Shown here one piece after another: positions 33,959-42,249 of a stretch of 64,000 nt of DNA. The DNA comes from Clostridium sp. DL-VIII (GTDB lineage Bacteria > Bacillota > Clostridia > Clostridiales > Clostridiaceae), in contig NZ_CM001240.1 of NCBI RefSeq assembly GCF_000230835.1, positions 3,140,779 through 3,204,778 of the forward strand. Direction: 5' to 3'. Each line of letters opens with the position of its first letter. Positions within the stretch are counted from its first letter, which is position 1. The notes under the pieces were generated by a model, which did no database searches, was not told the origin of the DNA, and saw nothing but the letters and a program-made list of their open reading frames with translations. The translations under genes and the position numbers were made by a program.

Positions 33959-34531
33959 ATGAAAGTATTAGGAATAATGGGGAGTCCAAGATCAAATGGC
34001 AATTCATCTACTCTTTTAAAGAAAGTGTTAGAAGGAGCAAAAGCAAATGGTGCAGTTATAAATTCAATTTCATTAAATAACCTAGATATTAATGGCTGTA
34101 TTAATTGTAATGCATGTAAAAGAACTGGAAAATGTGTAATAAAAGACGATATGCAAAACATATACGACATGATCAATGATGCTGATAGTAGTATTTAGGT
34201 CACCAAACTACATGGGAGGAATTCAAGGGAAACTAAAATGTGCTATAGATAGATTATATGCATATATGAAAGAAGGTTTAGAAAAGTCATTTGATAAAGA
34301 AAAGAAGGTTGCACTTATAGTTACACAAAATGCTCCAGAAGAAACATCTTCCTGCTTGAAGCGTTTAATCATCTAAGATATGTTTTAAATGTTACGTTTG
34401 AAGGTAATACTGAAGTTCCTTGCAAATTTCTTTTAGGAGGAGGATTAGTTACTCGCGATTCTGCAATTTCTAATAAAGACCTGATGAAGAAGGCGTACGA
34501 TATTGGAAGTGAGCTAGTAAAAGAATTCTAA
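33959..34531 (+). pseudogene. NADPH-dependent FMN reductase, two frameshifts
   Basis: Three frames line up as one reductase. MKVLGIMGSPRSNGNSSTLL with GCINCNACKRTGKC runs to about 34190. SPNYMGGIQGKLKCAIDRLY continues to about 34365. FNHLRYVLNVTFEGNTEVPC then runs to the stop at 34529-34531. The motifs are those of FMN-reductase family proteins. Both breaks are single-base shifts. The adjacent HxlR regulator is also frameshifted. Confidence 0.85.
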
Positions 34532-34553
34532 TTTAATAATATGATATTTTTGA

Positions 34554-34588
34554 GCAGTAGCTAGAAGCAATTAAGCTATTGCTTTATT
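34554..34588 (+). terminator. Terminator-like hairpin after the broken reductase
   Basis: AGCAGTAGCT pairs with AGCTATTGCT around an AT-rich loop; TTTATTT follows. Confidence 0.5.
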
Positions 34589-34590
34589 TC

Positions 34591-34682
34591 ATGAAATGTA
34601 TACATCACCATCCCCAATTATTACAACTCTATAATAGGGTATAAAAGGAGCTAAAATATACTTTATGATATGTGGTAGCAAT
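34591..34682 (+). repeat. 92-bp dispersed repeat, copy A
   Basis: ATGAAATGTATACATCACC ... TATGTGGTAGCAATT. The same 92-bp unit recurs at 35706-35797 with about 85-90% identity by eye. The ends are partly inverted (ACCA/TGTGGTA-type), which suggests a small non-autonomous element or a hairpin RNA. Confidence 0.7.
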
Positions 34683-34735
34683 TCATGTTGAATATCTGGC
34701 TTTAAATGGGTATAATTGTAATAGGAGGTGTTTGA

Positions 34736-34996
34736 ATGGAATTGAATAGGATAAACAATAGACTTTCTTTAGTTGGAGCATTACTAGGCTTAACATTATT
34801 TATTGTAGATGGTTTGTTAAATACTATCTTAGGTACTTATATAATAATTATCCCAACTGCTACTATAGTAGTTAGTTTAATACCATTGATGAAATATAAG
34901 AAAAATAATATTAAAATTCAAAGTTACGCTTGTATTGGATTAATACTTGGTGGATTTTACTTTGTTTTATCTTTATATGAATTATTGAAATTATAA
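34736..34996 (+). CDS. Small three-helix membrane protein, unknown
   Basis: This 86-residue protein starts at ATG 34736 after AGGAGGTG. About three hydrophobic segments are visible (SLVGALLGLTLFIVDGLL, IIIIPTATIVVSLIPL, YACIGLILGGFYFVLSLYEL) with short basic loops. No family recognised. A strong terminator follows. Confidence 0.65.
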   Translation: MELNRINNRLSLVGALLGLTLFIVDGLLNTILGTYIIIIPTATIVVSLIPLMKYKKNNIKIQSYACIGLILGGFYFVLSLYELLKL

Positions 34997-35040
34997 ATTT
35001 GTAAAATTTATATATTTTATTACCATCCTGATTGGAGAAA

Positions 35041-35095
35041 AAACATGCCTTATTATTTTCACTTAAGTGTAAATGATAAGAGCATGTTTTTATTA
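35041..35095 (+). terminator. Strong terminator
   Basis: AAACATGC-CTTATTATTT pairs with AAATGATAAGAGCATGTTT over a long stem with a CACTTAAGTG apex, followed by a T run. It ends the small membrane-protein transcript. Confidence 0.8.
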
Positions 35096-35305
35096 TTTTC
35101 ATTCAATATTATTAAGCCATTTGTTCATTTATGTTAAATACTTAAATATAAAATTAGAAAACAACACATAAAGGTAGAGTTTGTAGAAATATTTATTGTG
35201 TCTTTATTTTTTTGTAATAATATTTTAACAAAAAGTTATGATGTTTGTAAAATAACTGTAAAGAAGTAATGATAATATTGATTATAAGAAAAGGGAGGAG
35301 ATATT

Positions 35306-35557
35306 ATGGTTAAAGAATTAGAAATTAGAAATATTATTACAATAGAAGAAAAGCAAATGCTATGGGAAGCAGTGGATGGAATCAATGGATGGAACTTTAA
35401 TCCTATAGCAGTAGTTACTAATAATATGGAAGATTATTATTTTATATGTAAAGTAAAAACAGTAATAAAAAATTTAGAAATGAAATTAGCAAAAGTGTGT
35501 ATTAAAATTCAAGAAGGAAATAATCCGAGATTATTGGCAATTGAAAGCATTTCATAG
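35306..35557 (+). CDS. Small soluble protein, unknown
   Basis: This 83-residue protein starts at ATG 35306 after GGGAGGAG. It contains ITIEEKQMLWEAVDGINGWN and YYFICKVKTVIKNLEMKLAK, mixed alpha and beta with no membrane segment. It is not recognised. The good ribosome site and clean codon use support a real gene. Confidence 0.55.
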   Translation: MVKELEIRNIITIEEKQMLWEAVDGINGWNFNPIAVVTNNMEDYYFICKVKTVIKNLEMKLAKVCIKIQEGNNPRLLAIESIS

Positions 35558-35655
35558 ATTAATTATTTTTAAATACAAAAGTCACCTAGGAATATCCAGG
35601 GGAGAGGATGAAAAGGAAACTATGAGGAATTTTTGCAAATTAAATAATGATTTTT

Positions 35656-35700
35656 AAAGGGTAGTAAATAGGAGAAATCTTGTTTGCTACTCTTTAATTT
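35656..35700 (+). terminator. Terminator after the 35306 gene
   Basis: AAAGGGTAG and CTACTCTTT arms with AAA/TTT extension, then TAATTTTATTT. Confidence 0.55.
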
Positions 35701-35705
35701 TATTT

Positions 35706-35797
35706 ATGAAATGTATACATTACCACGCCAATTATTACAACGGTATAATAAGGTATAAAAGGAACTAAAGTATATTTTATGCTATGTGGTAGTAATT
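35706..35797 (+). repeat. 92-bp dispersed repeat, copy B
   Basis: This copy matches 34591-34682 along its full length. Here the internal ends ATTACCAC and GTGGTAGTAAT are nearly perfect inverted repeats. The copy lies between a terminator and the promoter region of the acetyltransferase at 35925. Nothing else is seen in this 367-base gap. Confidence 0.7.
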
Positions 35798-35924
35798 TAA
35801 TAGATTGAAGTATAACAAAATTATCATCATTATAGTAATGGATAAAATAATTGAGAAGTATGTTATTTCCAAAACATGTTATAATTAACTGAAAGATAAC
35901 TTATAATTTGTTGAGGTGGTCAAG

Positions 35925-36509
35925 ATGACAGAAAGAGAAAAAATGTTAGCAGGTCTACTGTATGATTGTGGTGATAAAGAATTATTAGAACAGTGGCATA
36001 AGGCGAAAAATTTGATACGTGATTACAATCTAGTTAATTCAGAAGATAGGCAAAAGAAGCATAACATATTAGAACAACTTCTTGGAGGATATGGAGATAA
36101 TTTATGGATTACTGCGCCGTTTTATGTTGATTACGGTAATAATATTTATTTTGGGGACAATTGTGAAGTAAACATGAATTGCACATTTTTAGATGACAAC
36201 AGAATTGAAATAGGTAATAATGCACTTATTGCGCCGAATGTGCAGATATATACAGCGTTTCATCCAACAAATGCAAAAGAACGTTTTGGAGAGAGTAAAG
36301 ATGATGGTTCCTTTGAATTTTGTAAAACACAAACTGCGCCAGTGAAAGTAGGCAATAATGTCTGGATTGGAGGAGGGGTCATTATTCTACCTGGTGTTAC
36401 AATTGGAGATAATGTTGTAATTGGAGCAGGAAGTATTGTGATAAAGGATATTCAAGCAGATACGATTGCTTACGGAAATCCATGCAGAGTTATAAGAAAG
36501 AATGTATAA
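35925..36509 (+). CDS. Maltose O-acetyltransferase-like hexapeptide enzyme
   Basis: This 194-residue protein starts at ATG 35925 after TTGAGGTGG. The N-terminal Mac domain reads MTEREKMLAGLLYDCGDKEL. A left-handed beta-helix follows (YVDYGNNIYFGDNCEVNMNCTF, IEIGNNALIAPNVQIYTAFHP), with the catalytic His in FHP and VKVGNNVWIGGGVIILPGVTIG. This is the Maa/LacA/NodL family, transferring acetyl from CoA to sugars. Confidence 0.88.
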   Translation: MTEREKMLAGLLYDCGDKELLEQWHKAKNLIRDYNLVNSEDRQKKHNILEQLLGGYGDNLWITAPFYVDYGNNIYFGDNCEVNMNCTFLDDNRIEIGNNALIAPNVQIYTAFHPTNAKERFGESKDDGSFEFCKTQTAPVKVGNNVWIGGGVIILPGVTIGDNVVIGAGSIVIKDIQADTIAYGNPCRVIRKNV

Positions 36510-36585
36510 ATAAATTTAAATTAGGATTGAGTTATAAATAATAATATTGAAGTAATAAATTTTAATTTGGATAGGATGAAAGTTG

Positions 36586-37086
36586 ATGAAAAGAATAATT
36601 TTTGTTATTGTTTTTATAAGTATTGTATTAGGTATAGGTATTTATAGCGTAGGCCAATATAAAAATAATCCTCAAATTAGTGTGAAATTGAATGTATCCA
36701 GTTTAACTGATGAAGAATTTATGTACGTAGGAACTAAAGGATTAGATAATCCAAACAAAAATGATTTTAAAAATATTGAATTTACTTTAGATGTAAAGAA
36801 CTCAGATGCAATATCAAATAGAAAGATTACAGTACCTGATTTAAAAGCAGTTATCAGTTCATATGATAAAAATCGATATTGGTTTGGTAATTATGGTACT
36901 GATGATAGCCCGGTGCATAAATATGCTAAATATGATTCTAAATCTGTATTTTATTCTAATGGACTAACGGATCAAGATATTAAGAATATCTTTAATACAT
37001 CAGAAGTGAAAATTTCTTGGACAACAAGCGACGGTAAAGACAAAGAAAGAATAATTAATTTGGGAGATATCATTAAGTTTGAATGA
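36586..37086 (+). CDS. Membrane-anchored extracellular protein, unknown
   Basis: This 166-residue protein starts at ATG 36586. An N-terminal hydrophobic helix (IIFVIVFISIVLGIGIYSV) acts as signal or anchor. The outside part (FMYVGTKGLDNPNKNDFKNIE, YWFGNYGTDDSPVHKYAKYD, VKISWTTSDGKDKERI) looks like a beta-sandwich. No family is recognised. Confidence 0.6.
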   Translation: MKRIIFVIVFISIVLGIGIYSVGQYKNNPQISVKLNVSSLTDEEFMYVGTKGLDNPNKNDFKNIEFTLDVKNSDAISNRKITVPDLKAVISSYDKNRYWFGNYGTDDSPVHKYAKYDSKSVFYSNGLTDQDIKNIFNTSEVKISWTTSDGKDKERIINLGDIIKFE

Positions 37087-37210
37087 CCTATTATAATAGT
37101 GGATTTTTAATTGAATAAGCTAAAAAGCATACAGGACAGAATTTGGCAAACTAGGACCAGAAGATATTTTAAGGAGACCTTATAATACATAGTGAAAGGG
37201 GAGAGAATAG

Positions 37211-38176
37211 ATGAGCTTAGCAAAGTTTTTACAAAAGGCAATTGATTACATGGAGAGCAATCTTCTTGAAGAAATAAATTACGAAAATGTAGCAAAAGAG
37301 GTACACATGTCTTGTTATAACTTTCATAGAGTATTTAGCTTAATGGCTGGAATGACAGCTAATGAATATATACGTAACAGAAGGTTGTCGCTAGCGGGAC
37401 AGGAATTACAGCTAAGTGAAGGTAAGATAATAGATATTGCATTTAAGTACGGTTATGAAACTCCTGAAAGTTTTGCAAAGGCTTTTTCGCGATTTCACGG
37501 TGTATCACCAAAGCTGGCTAGAAAAAAAGGAACTCAACTATGTCTCTTTAACCCTTTAGTCATTAAAATTATATTGGAGGGTGGAAGCACTATGAATTAT
37601 AGAATTGAAGAAATTGGAAGGCAGAGATTTATTGCAAAGGTACGCGCGTTTAATAATGAAATCATCAATGAGTCTGGCAACCATGATATTCCTGATTTCT
37701 GGGGGGAATGTCATAAAAAAGATTTGATAAATGAAATCAAGAATACCAGAAAGGCTGGTAAAAAAGATTTATATGGTTTATGCAGCCCTAGTAAAGAAAA
37801 GGAGACAACTTTTGATTATGGAATTGGAATAATTATTGATGAAGATACTGATGTGGATAATGTAGAAGTGATGTTACAAAAAGGTTATCGTATATGGGAA
37901 ATTGATTCAAGAACGTATGTAGTTTTTAAATGCTATGGTAATAATGGTGATTGTATTAGCGAAATGTGGAGTAGATTTTTTAAAGAATTTTTACCACAGT
38001 CTGAATATGAACAAACAGAAGATACTGACTATGAACTTTATCCTGATGAAGGGGAGCCAGGTTTATTTTGCTTCAAGAAGAAGGTGATGATTTTGGGGGC
38101 AGGTCTGTTTTGCCTCTATCAAATAGGAGCTAGAATTTTAATACAATGCAAAGCTACTGATTTCAGTGGCTTTTAA
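37211..38176 (+). CDS. AraC-family regulator with GyrI-like effector domain
   Basis: This 321-residue protein starts at ATG 37211 after AAGGGGAG. The N-terminal AraC HTH pair is KAIDYMESNLLEEINYENVAKEV and IIDIAFKYGYETPESFAKAFSRFHGVSP. A GyrI-like/effector-binding domain follows (YRIEEIGRQRFIAKVRAF, GIGIIIDEDTDVDNVEVM, YVVFKCYG). After EPGLFC the usual short C-terminal strand is absent. An atypical tail of about 38 residues reads through the terminator at 38150-38174, which suggests C-terminal damage next to the group II intron fragment. Confidence 0.8.
   Translation: MSLAKFLQKAIDYMESNLLEEINYENVAKEVHMSCYNFHRVFSLMAGMTANEYIRNRRLSLAGQELQLSEGKIIDIAFKYGYETPESFAKAFSRFHGVSPKLARKKGTQLCLFNPLVIKIILEGGSTMNYRIEEIGRQRFIAKVRAFNNEIINESGNHDIPDFWGECHKKDLINEIKNTRKAGKKDLYGLCSPSKEKETTFDYGIGIIIDEDTDVDNVEVMLQKGYRIWEIDSRTYVVFKCYGNNGDCISEMWSRFFKEFLPQSEYEQTEDTDYELYPDEGEPGLFCFKKKVMILGAGLFCLYQIGARILIQCKATDFSGF
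38150..38174 (+). terminator. Terminator targeted by the intron fragment
   Basis: AAGCTACTG pairs with CAGTGGCTT (one G-U) around ATTT, followed by TTTT. The araC-like reading frame runs through it, and the group II intron begins a few bases later. Confidence 0.7.
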
Positions 38177-38180
38177 TGTT

Positions 38181-38600
38181 GTGTGCCCAGCATGGGCGCA
38201 ATCTAACGGGTGAAAGTCCTGAGTTCGGGTTGATAGTGTCAAGCACATAGCCAAAAGCAAGGGTGTCCTCGGCGACAAGGAATCTGAAGGAAGCTGGAGG
38301 CAAACTTCTGGTCTGACGAACAGAAACTACATCAGGCATATATATGTTGGGTAAAGTTGCAACACAAACTAAAGCCCTAAACTATCCGGAAGCATATGGT
38401 GTAAATGTAGCAGATATATGAAAGGAAAGATTGCGTTCTTACCTGGGAAGATCTCATGGACATGTGGAAACATAGAGTATGAAACACGGTTGAAATAAGA
38501 TTTATCATGAGAAGTCAGCCGAGGTCATAGTACTGAATGTAGTAGACGACATATAGGAAGGACTGAACTTTAGGAGATGATAGTAAGTGAATGTTACCAA
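38181..38600 (+). mobile_element. Group II intron 5' fragment
   Basis: The segment starts GTGTGCCCAGCATGGGC and contains highly conserved domain I-III landmarks: TCTAACGGGTGAAAGTCCTG, GGGTGTCCTCGGCGACAAGG, CTGACGAACAGAAAC and AGCCGAGGTCATAGTACTGA. No reverse-transcriptase gene and no domain V (GAGC...GTTC-type hairpin) can be found downstream, so the 3' half is lost. Insertion just after a terminator hairpin recalls introns that target terminators, though I do not assign a class. Confidence 0.88.
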
Positions 38601-38700
38601 TAAAGAAATTAAATACAGACAACTTTATAAGACTTCAGATGAAGTGCTTGAAGACTACCTGCAAATAGTATCTGCAGAATAGAAAGGGTATGTGGGCGTG

Positions 38701-38808
38701 TATGCATTTTCAAGTATAAGAACTACATTTTGTACCAAATGTGGTTATGATAGAATTAATAAATATATTCATCAACTCGCTAAATTGTATCAAAATCACA
38801 GTCATTAG
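38701..38808 (+). pseudogene. Fragment with a CxxC zinc-ribbon-like end
   Basis: One frame reads YAFSSIRTTFCTKCGYDRIN then KYIHQLAKLYQNHSH and a stop. It resembles the tail of a small zinc-ribbon protein cut by the deletion that also removed the 3' end of the group II intron. Origin unknown. Confidence 0.35.
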
Positions 38809-38854
38809 AGATATAATGCGAAAAAATACGCATGATAAGGTATATAAATAATTC

Positions 38855-38883
38855 TTGACCGATCGTTCTCAAAATGCTATTAT
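38855..38883 (+). promoter_or_regulatory. TetR gene promoter with operator in the spacer
   Basis: TTGACC (38855-38860), a 17-base spacer and TATTAT (38878-38883). The spacer carries GATCGTTCTCAAAA, related to the sites GAATGAGCGTTCTCA (39506-39520) and GAATGATTGTTCTCA (39642-39656) before the nitroreductase gene. Confidence 0.65.
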
Positions 38884-38907
38884 TGATTTTATAAAGGAGG
38901 GAACTTA

Positions 38908-39486
38908 ATGGGACGAAGTAAGGAATTTGATGAAAATGTAGTTCTTAAGAAAGCAATGGAATTATTTTGGGAACAAGGCTACGAAAAGACATCGTTAAGC
39001 GATTTAGTAGAGCATATGGGAATTCATCGTAGAAGTTTATATGATACCTTCGGTGATAAGCATACATTATTTTTAAAAACAATGGATTTTTATGAAGAAT
39101 TAATAAAAAACAAAATACAGGCTGGGGTATTACATGCAGAAACAGCAAAACAAGCTATACAATTTATCTTTGATTTTACGATTGAAGGATATGAAGATAA
39201 ACAATGGGGTTGCTTAATTGTAAATTCAGCAACAGAGATGGCTCTTAGAGATAAAGAGATAGAAGAAAAAATAGAAAAGACATTTATGCAAACAGAACAA
39301 CTCATTGCTGATCTTGTTCGAAAAGGCATACAAACAGGTGAATTTTCCAGTGATTATGATCCTGAAGTTTTATCCGAAATATTTCAAAATGCATTGCTTG
39401 GAATTCGTGTACAGTTAAGAATCTCAGCGAGCAAAGAAAAATTACATGGTATAGCAGATTTTTTTATGAATTTATTAAATAAATAA
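38908..39486 (+). CDS. TetR/AcrR-family repressor
   Basis: This 192-residue protein starts at ATG 38908 after AAAGGAGGG. The HTH reads VLKKAMELFWEQGYEKTSLSDLVEHM, then GIHRRSLYDTFGDKHTLFLK, close to the AcuR/YxaF-like TetR subgroup. The C-domain contains WGCLIVNSATEMALRD. Similar GTTCTCA operators occur in its own promoter and twice in the 368-base gap before the ferredoxin-nitroreductase at 39855, the probable target. Confidence 0.88.
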   Translation: MGRSKEFDENVVLKKAMELFWEQGYEKTSLSDLVEHMGIHRRSLYDTFGDKHTLFLKTMDFYEELIKNKIQAGVLHAETAKQAIQFIFDFTIEGYEDKQWGCLIVNSATEMALRDKEIEEKIEKTFMQTEQLIADLVRKGIQTGEFSSDYDPEVLSEIFQNALLGIRVQLRISASKEKLHGIADFFMNLLNK

Positions 39487-39505
39487 TTCTTTTTTACACT
39501 AATTA

Positions 39506-39656
39506 GAATGAGCGTTCTCAAAAAATACTTATGTTCTTCTGAATCTTATCATTTAAATCAATGACAAAAAAATTCATAGAGCAAAGAAAAGAGCATGATA
39601 TAGTTTTTTTGCTTATTGAATAAATATTTTTGCACTAATTAGAATGATTGTTCTCA
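39506..39656 (+). promoter_or_regulatory. Duplicated TetR operator region before the nitroreductase
   Basis: CACTAATTAGAATGA-nn-GTTCTCAAAA occurs twice, with operator cores at 39506-39520 and 39642-39656, 136 bp apart. The identical upstream CACTAATTAGAATGA suggests a local duplication. Two spaced sites could allow repression by looping. The rest of the gap shows no gene. Confidence 0.6.
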
Positions 39657-39854
39657 AAATATTATTAATATTTTATTTTAAATTCCGTTACTAACTAATC
39701 CCAATTAAAAGGAATGAAACCAATGATGAGATGCCAAATAAGTAATAGCATATGAAAAGTTACAACGATAGTTTTAACTTGTATTATAGATCAAATAAAA
39801 ATTGAGTGTATTCGTATCAGATATGAGTGCAAAATTAATAAGGAGTGAATAAAA

Positions 39855-40661
39855 ATGAGTTTAATAACTGTAAATGAAGAAAAATGTATAAAATGCGGAA
39901 TGTGTGTGGTGGAATGTCCAACAGGAGTACTAAAACTAGAAACTACTGGTCCAAAAGAAGTCAAGCCTAATGCCTGCTTAGAATGTGGACATTGTGTAGC
40001 TGTATGTCCTAAAGAAGCTATAGACAATAAGAAATCGCCATTATCTATGCAAAGTGAAATAGGAGAAATCAAAAAATTAAATCCAGAAGAAGCAAAGAAT
40101 TTCATTCGATCACGACGATCTATCCGTTCATATAAGAATACACCAGTTGAAAGGGAAAAATTATTGCAACTCGTTGATGTTGCTCACTTAGCTCCAACTG
40201 CAAGTAATTCACAAGGTATATCGTACCTAATAGTAGATGATAAAAAAACAATTGAATTAGCAGTTGAAGAATGCATTAATTGGTTTGAGAATAATGAAAC
40301 TTTGAGTAAGGCATTGGCAGGAATGATTAGTGGCTATAGGAATACTAAAGTTGACACTATCTTAAGGGATGCACCTAGTATAATTTTAACTTTGGCGGAT
40401 GAAGATTTTCGTAATGGTAGAGAAAATTCAATTCTATCATTGTCGTATCTAGAGTTATATGCTCCATCTCTTGGGCTTGGATCATGCTGGGCAGGAATAT
40501 TTGAAATTTGTGCTCGCAGTGAAAATTCGCCAATGTACAAGATTTTTAATATTTCAGAAAAAAAGAAAATAACAGGAGTTGTAATGGTAGGATATCCTAA
40601 GCATAGTTTTAAAAGATTTACAGAAAGACAACCATTATCGGCTTCCTTTTATGAAAATTAA
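39855..40661 (+). CDS. Ferredoxin-nitroreductase fusion
   Basis: This 268-residue protein starts at ATG 39855 after AAGGAGTG. An N-terminal 2x[4Fe-4S] ferredoxin (CIKCGMCVVECPTGV and CLECGHCVAVCPKEA) precedes a nitroreductase domain (FIRSRRSIRSYKNTPVEREK, FMN-binding; HLAPTASNSQGISY; GLGSCWAGIFE; VVMVGYPKHSFKR). The fused ferredoxin lets it use low-potential electrons. It may reduce nitroaromatics or flavins. It is probably repressed by the TetR at 38908. Confidence 0.9.
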   Translation: MSLITVNEEKCIKCGMCVVECPTGVLKLETTGPKEVKPNACLECGHCVAVCPKEAIDNKKSPLSMQSEIGEIKKLNPEEAKNFIRSRRSIRSYKNTPVEREKLLQLVDVAHLAPTASNSQGISYLIVDDKKTIELAVEECINWFENNETLSKALAGMISGYRNTKVDTILRDAPSIILTLADEDFRNGRENSILSLSYLELYAPSLGLGSCWAGIFEICARSENSPMYKIFNISEKKKITGVVMVGYPKHSFKRFTERQPLSASFYEN

Positions 40662-40726
40662 ATGATTAAATTCTGATTTGTAGAGTAGGTTATAATTATT
40701 AATATTATTACACTTAAAAAAGTGTT

Positions 40727-40845
40727 ATCACTTACTTATGGCACGGTGAGGCGTATACATAAATAAACGCTAAACAAAAATTGGATAAAGGTATATGGTT
40801 TTCCATATGCTTTTATCCATTTGTAAGTGATTATAATTTTTTGCT
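40727..40845. ncRNA. Candidate three-way-junction RNA or complex terminator
   Basis: An outer helix ATCACTTAC (40727-40735) with GTAAGTGAT (40823-40831) encloses two hairpins: a short GCGT/ACGC stem, and a long one with TGGATAAA and GTATATGG pairing across TTTT to CCATATGC and TTTATCCA. A T run follows. It lies between convergent nitroreductase genes, so a terminator role is possible, but the multi-branch shape is more than a terminator needs. Confidence 0.4.
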
Positions 40846-40857
40846 GGTATTATAATT

Positions 40858-41417
40858 TTATTTTACTATATTAACAGTTCCTTCTTTTCTAGGTGAAGCC
40901 TTTGGTTCTCCTTTACTGCTAAAACCTAAAGCAGCAGTACCGAATATAGCATAATTTTCTGGAATACCAAGCTCTGTAAGTATACTTCTAACCTTAGGAT
41001 CATCTCCAACTATACCTAAAGCATGTATCCAACAGGAACCAATATTAAGTGAATGAGCAGCCAGCATTATATTTTCAAGTGCTACAGCAGAATCGGATTC
41101 TTTTGTTGGCGAGTTTTTATCATAGGCTGTGATAATTATAGTAGGAGCATTATAAAAAGGATTGAAGTTTGGATTACTGCCTATCTTTTGTAATTGCTCC
41201 ACAGGAGACTTTTGCAAGACTTCTTTTATCTCAGAAATCAGCTTATTAATTTTATCTTTATTTTGCACTGCTGTGAAATGCCAGGCTTGAGTGCCATGTC
41301 ACTTGGAGCAAATTTTGCAGCTTCTAAGAGTGTATTTAAATCATCATCAGAAATCTGCTCTTCTGTATAGGCTCTTACACTTCTTCTTGTTAAAATATTT
41401 TGTATTACTTCATTCAT
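40858..41417 (-). pseudogene. Nitroreductase, frameshifted
   Basis: From ATG 41417, behind AAAGGAG, the sequence reads MNEVIQNILTRRSVRAYTEE and then LLEAAKFAPSDMAL. The next frame continues QAWHFTAVQNKDKINKLISE through GSCWIHALGIVGDDP to the stop at 40858. One missing base near 41288 breaks an otherwise complete nitroreductase of about 186 residues. The flavin-binding RRSVRAY and the GSCW motif are intact, so the break looks recent or is a sequencing error. Confidence 0.85.
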
Positions 41418-41647
41418 AATTTTTCTCCTTTCATTAAAGAAACATTTTAATTTTTCTTTATGATTTATTATTTACTAAGTACTTAACAATTATCAAGTTT
41501 TAATTTAAAGTGTTAAGAAACTTGAATTGAACTAAAAAGCAGAAACAATTAATAATATGACTATGATTTGTTAACGAATACAATTATGGTATAATATGTA
41601 TGCAAAGCAGTGAAATATTAAGAATTAGAGGTAGGTATTAAACATAT

Positions 41648-41983
41648 ATGATATTTTTTAAACAAGTAAAACTTTATAGAGTAAAAATCACTGAATCCTG
41701 CGACAACAAAGGTATATTTCAAAAGACGTTGAATTTCAATTATACCCCTAATGGTTCAGGAATAGGCTATAGAAAGTTTAACAATATTATACCAAGCGGG
41801 ATTACTGGTTGGATAATACAATGGATGGGAAAAAAGTATTTTGCTCCTGACGATAATCAAGAAGACTTAAAAGACTTTTTAAATAGGGTTCAGACTGCGG
41901 ATATATTAATACCTTATAAGAGAGTTGAAGGGCACTATTGTATAATTGATTCACAGGAGCGATTTGATGGAAAGAAAACATAA
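41648..41983 (+). CDS. Unknown small basic protein
   Basis: This 111-residue protein starts at ATG 41648, with a distant GAGGTAGG as the only ribosome-site candidate. It contains YTPNGSGIGYRKFNNIIPSG and FAPDDNQEDLKDFLNRVQTA. No family is recognised. The end overlaps by 17 bases the start of the next, frameshifted gene, suggesting a coupled pair. Confidence 0.5.
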   Translation: MIFFKQVKLYRVKITESCDNKGIFQKTLNFNYTPNGSGIGYRKFNNIIPSGITGWIIQWMGKKYFAPDDNQEDLKDFLNRVQTADILIPYKRVEGHYCIIDSQERFDGKKT

Positions 41984-42237
41984 GCGTTCAGAAAATTTTA
42001 AGTCTTTTCAAACAAATATAAAGAGAAAAAACACTTTTAAACTTAGCAAGCAAAGAATACTTGAGCTTAGAGATGAATTGATGTCAATGATGATTATATA
42101 TTTACCACCTGCAATCTATTATAACTACAGGTAATGAGATATCACGTAATGAATTAGTTAGATTTAGAACAATGTTAGATATAAATCAATTGAAAAATTA
42201 CACAACGGATGTTTTACTAATACAAATAATAAGATAG
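41967..42237 (+). pseudogene. Unknown gene, frameshifted
   Basis: From ATG 41967, behind CAGGAG, one frame reads MERKHKRSENFKSFQTNIKR to LPPAIYY and stops at 42134. A second frame continues TTGNEISRNELVRFRTMLDI to the stop at 42235-42237. The smooth hand-over near 42115 suggests one protein of about 88 residues broken by a single-base shift. Family unknown. Confidence 0.45.
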
Positions 42238-42249
42238 GAGATATTAGAT

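Noticed and set aside
38590..38690. Reverse-transcriptase start in the group II intron
   Set aside because: The short frame (VNVTNKEIKYRQLYKTSDEV) stops after about 31 codons and shows no RT motifs.
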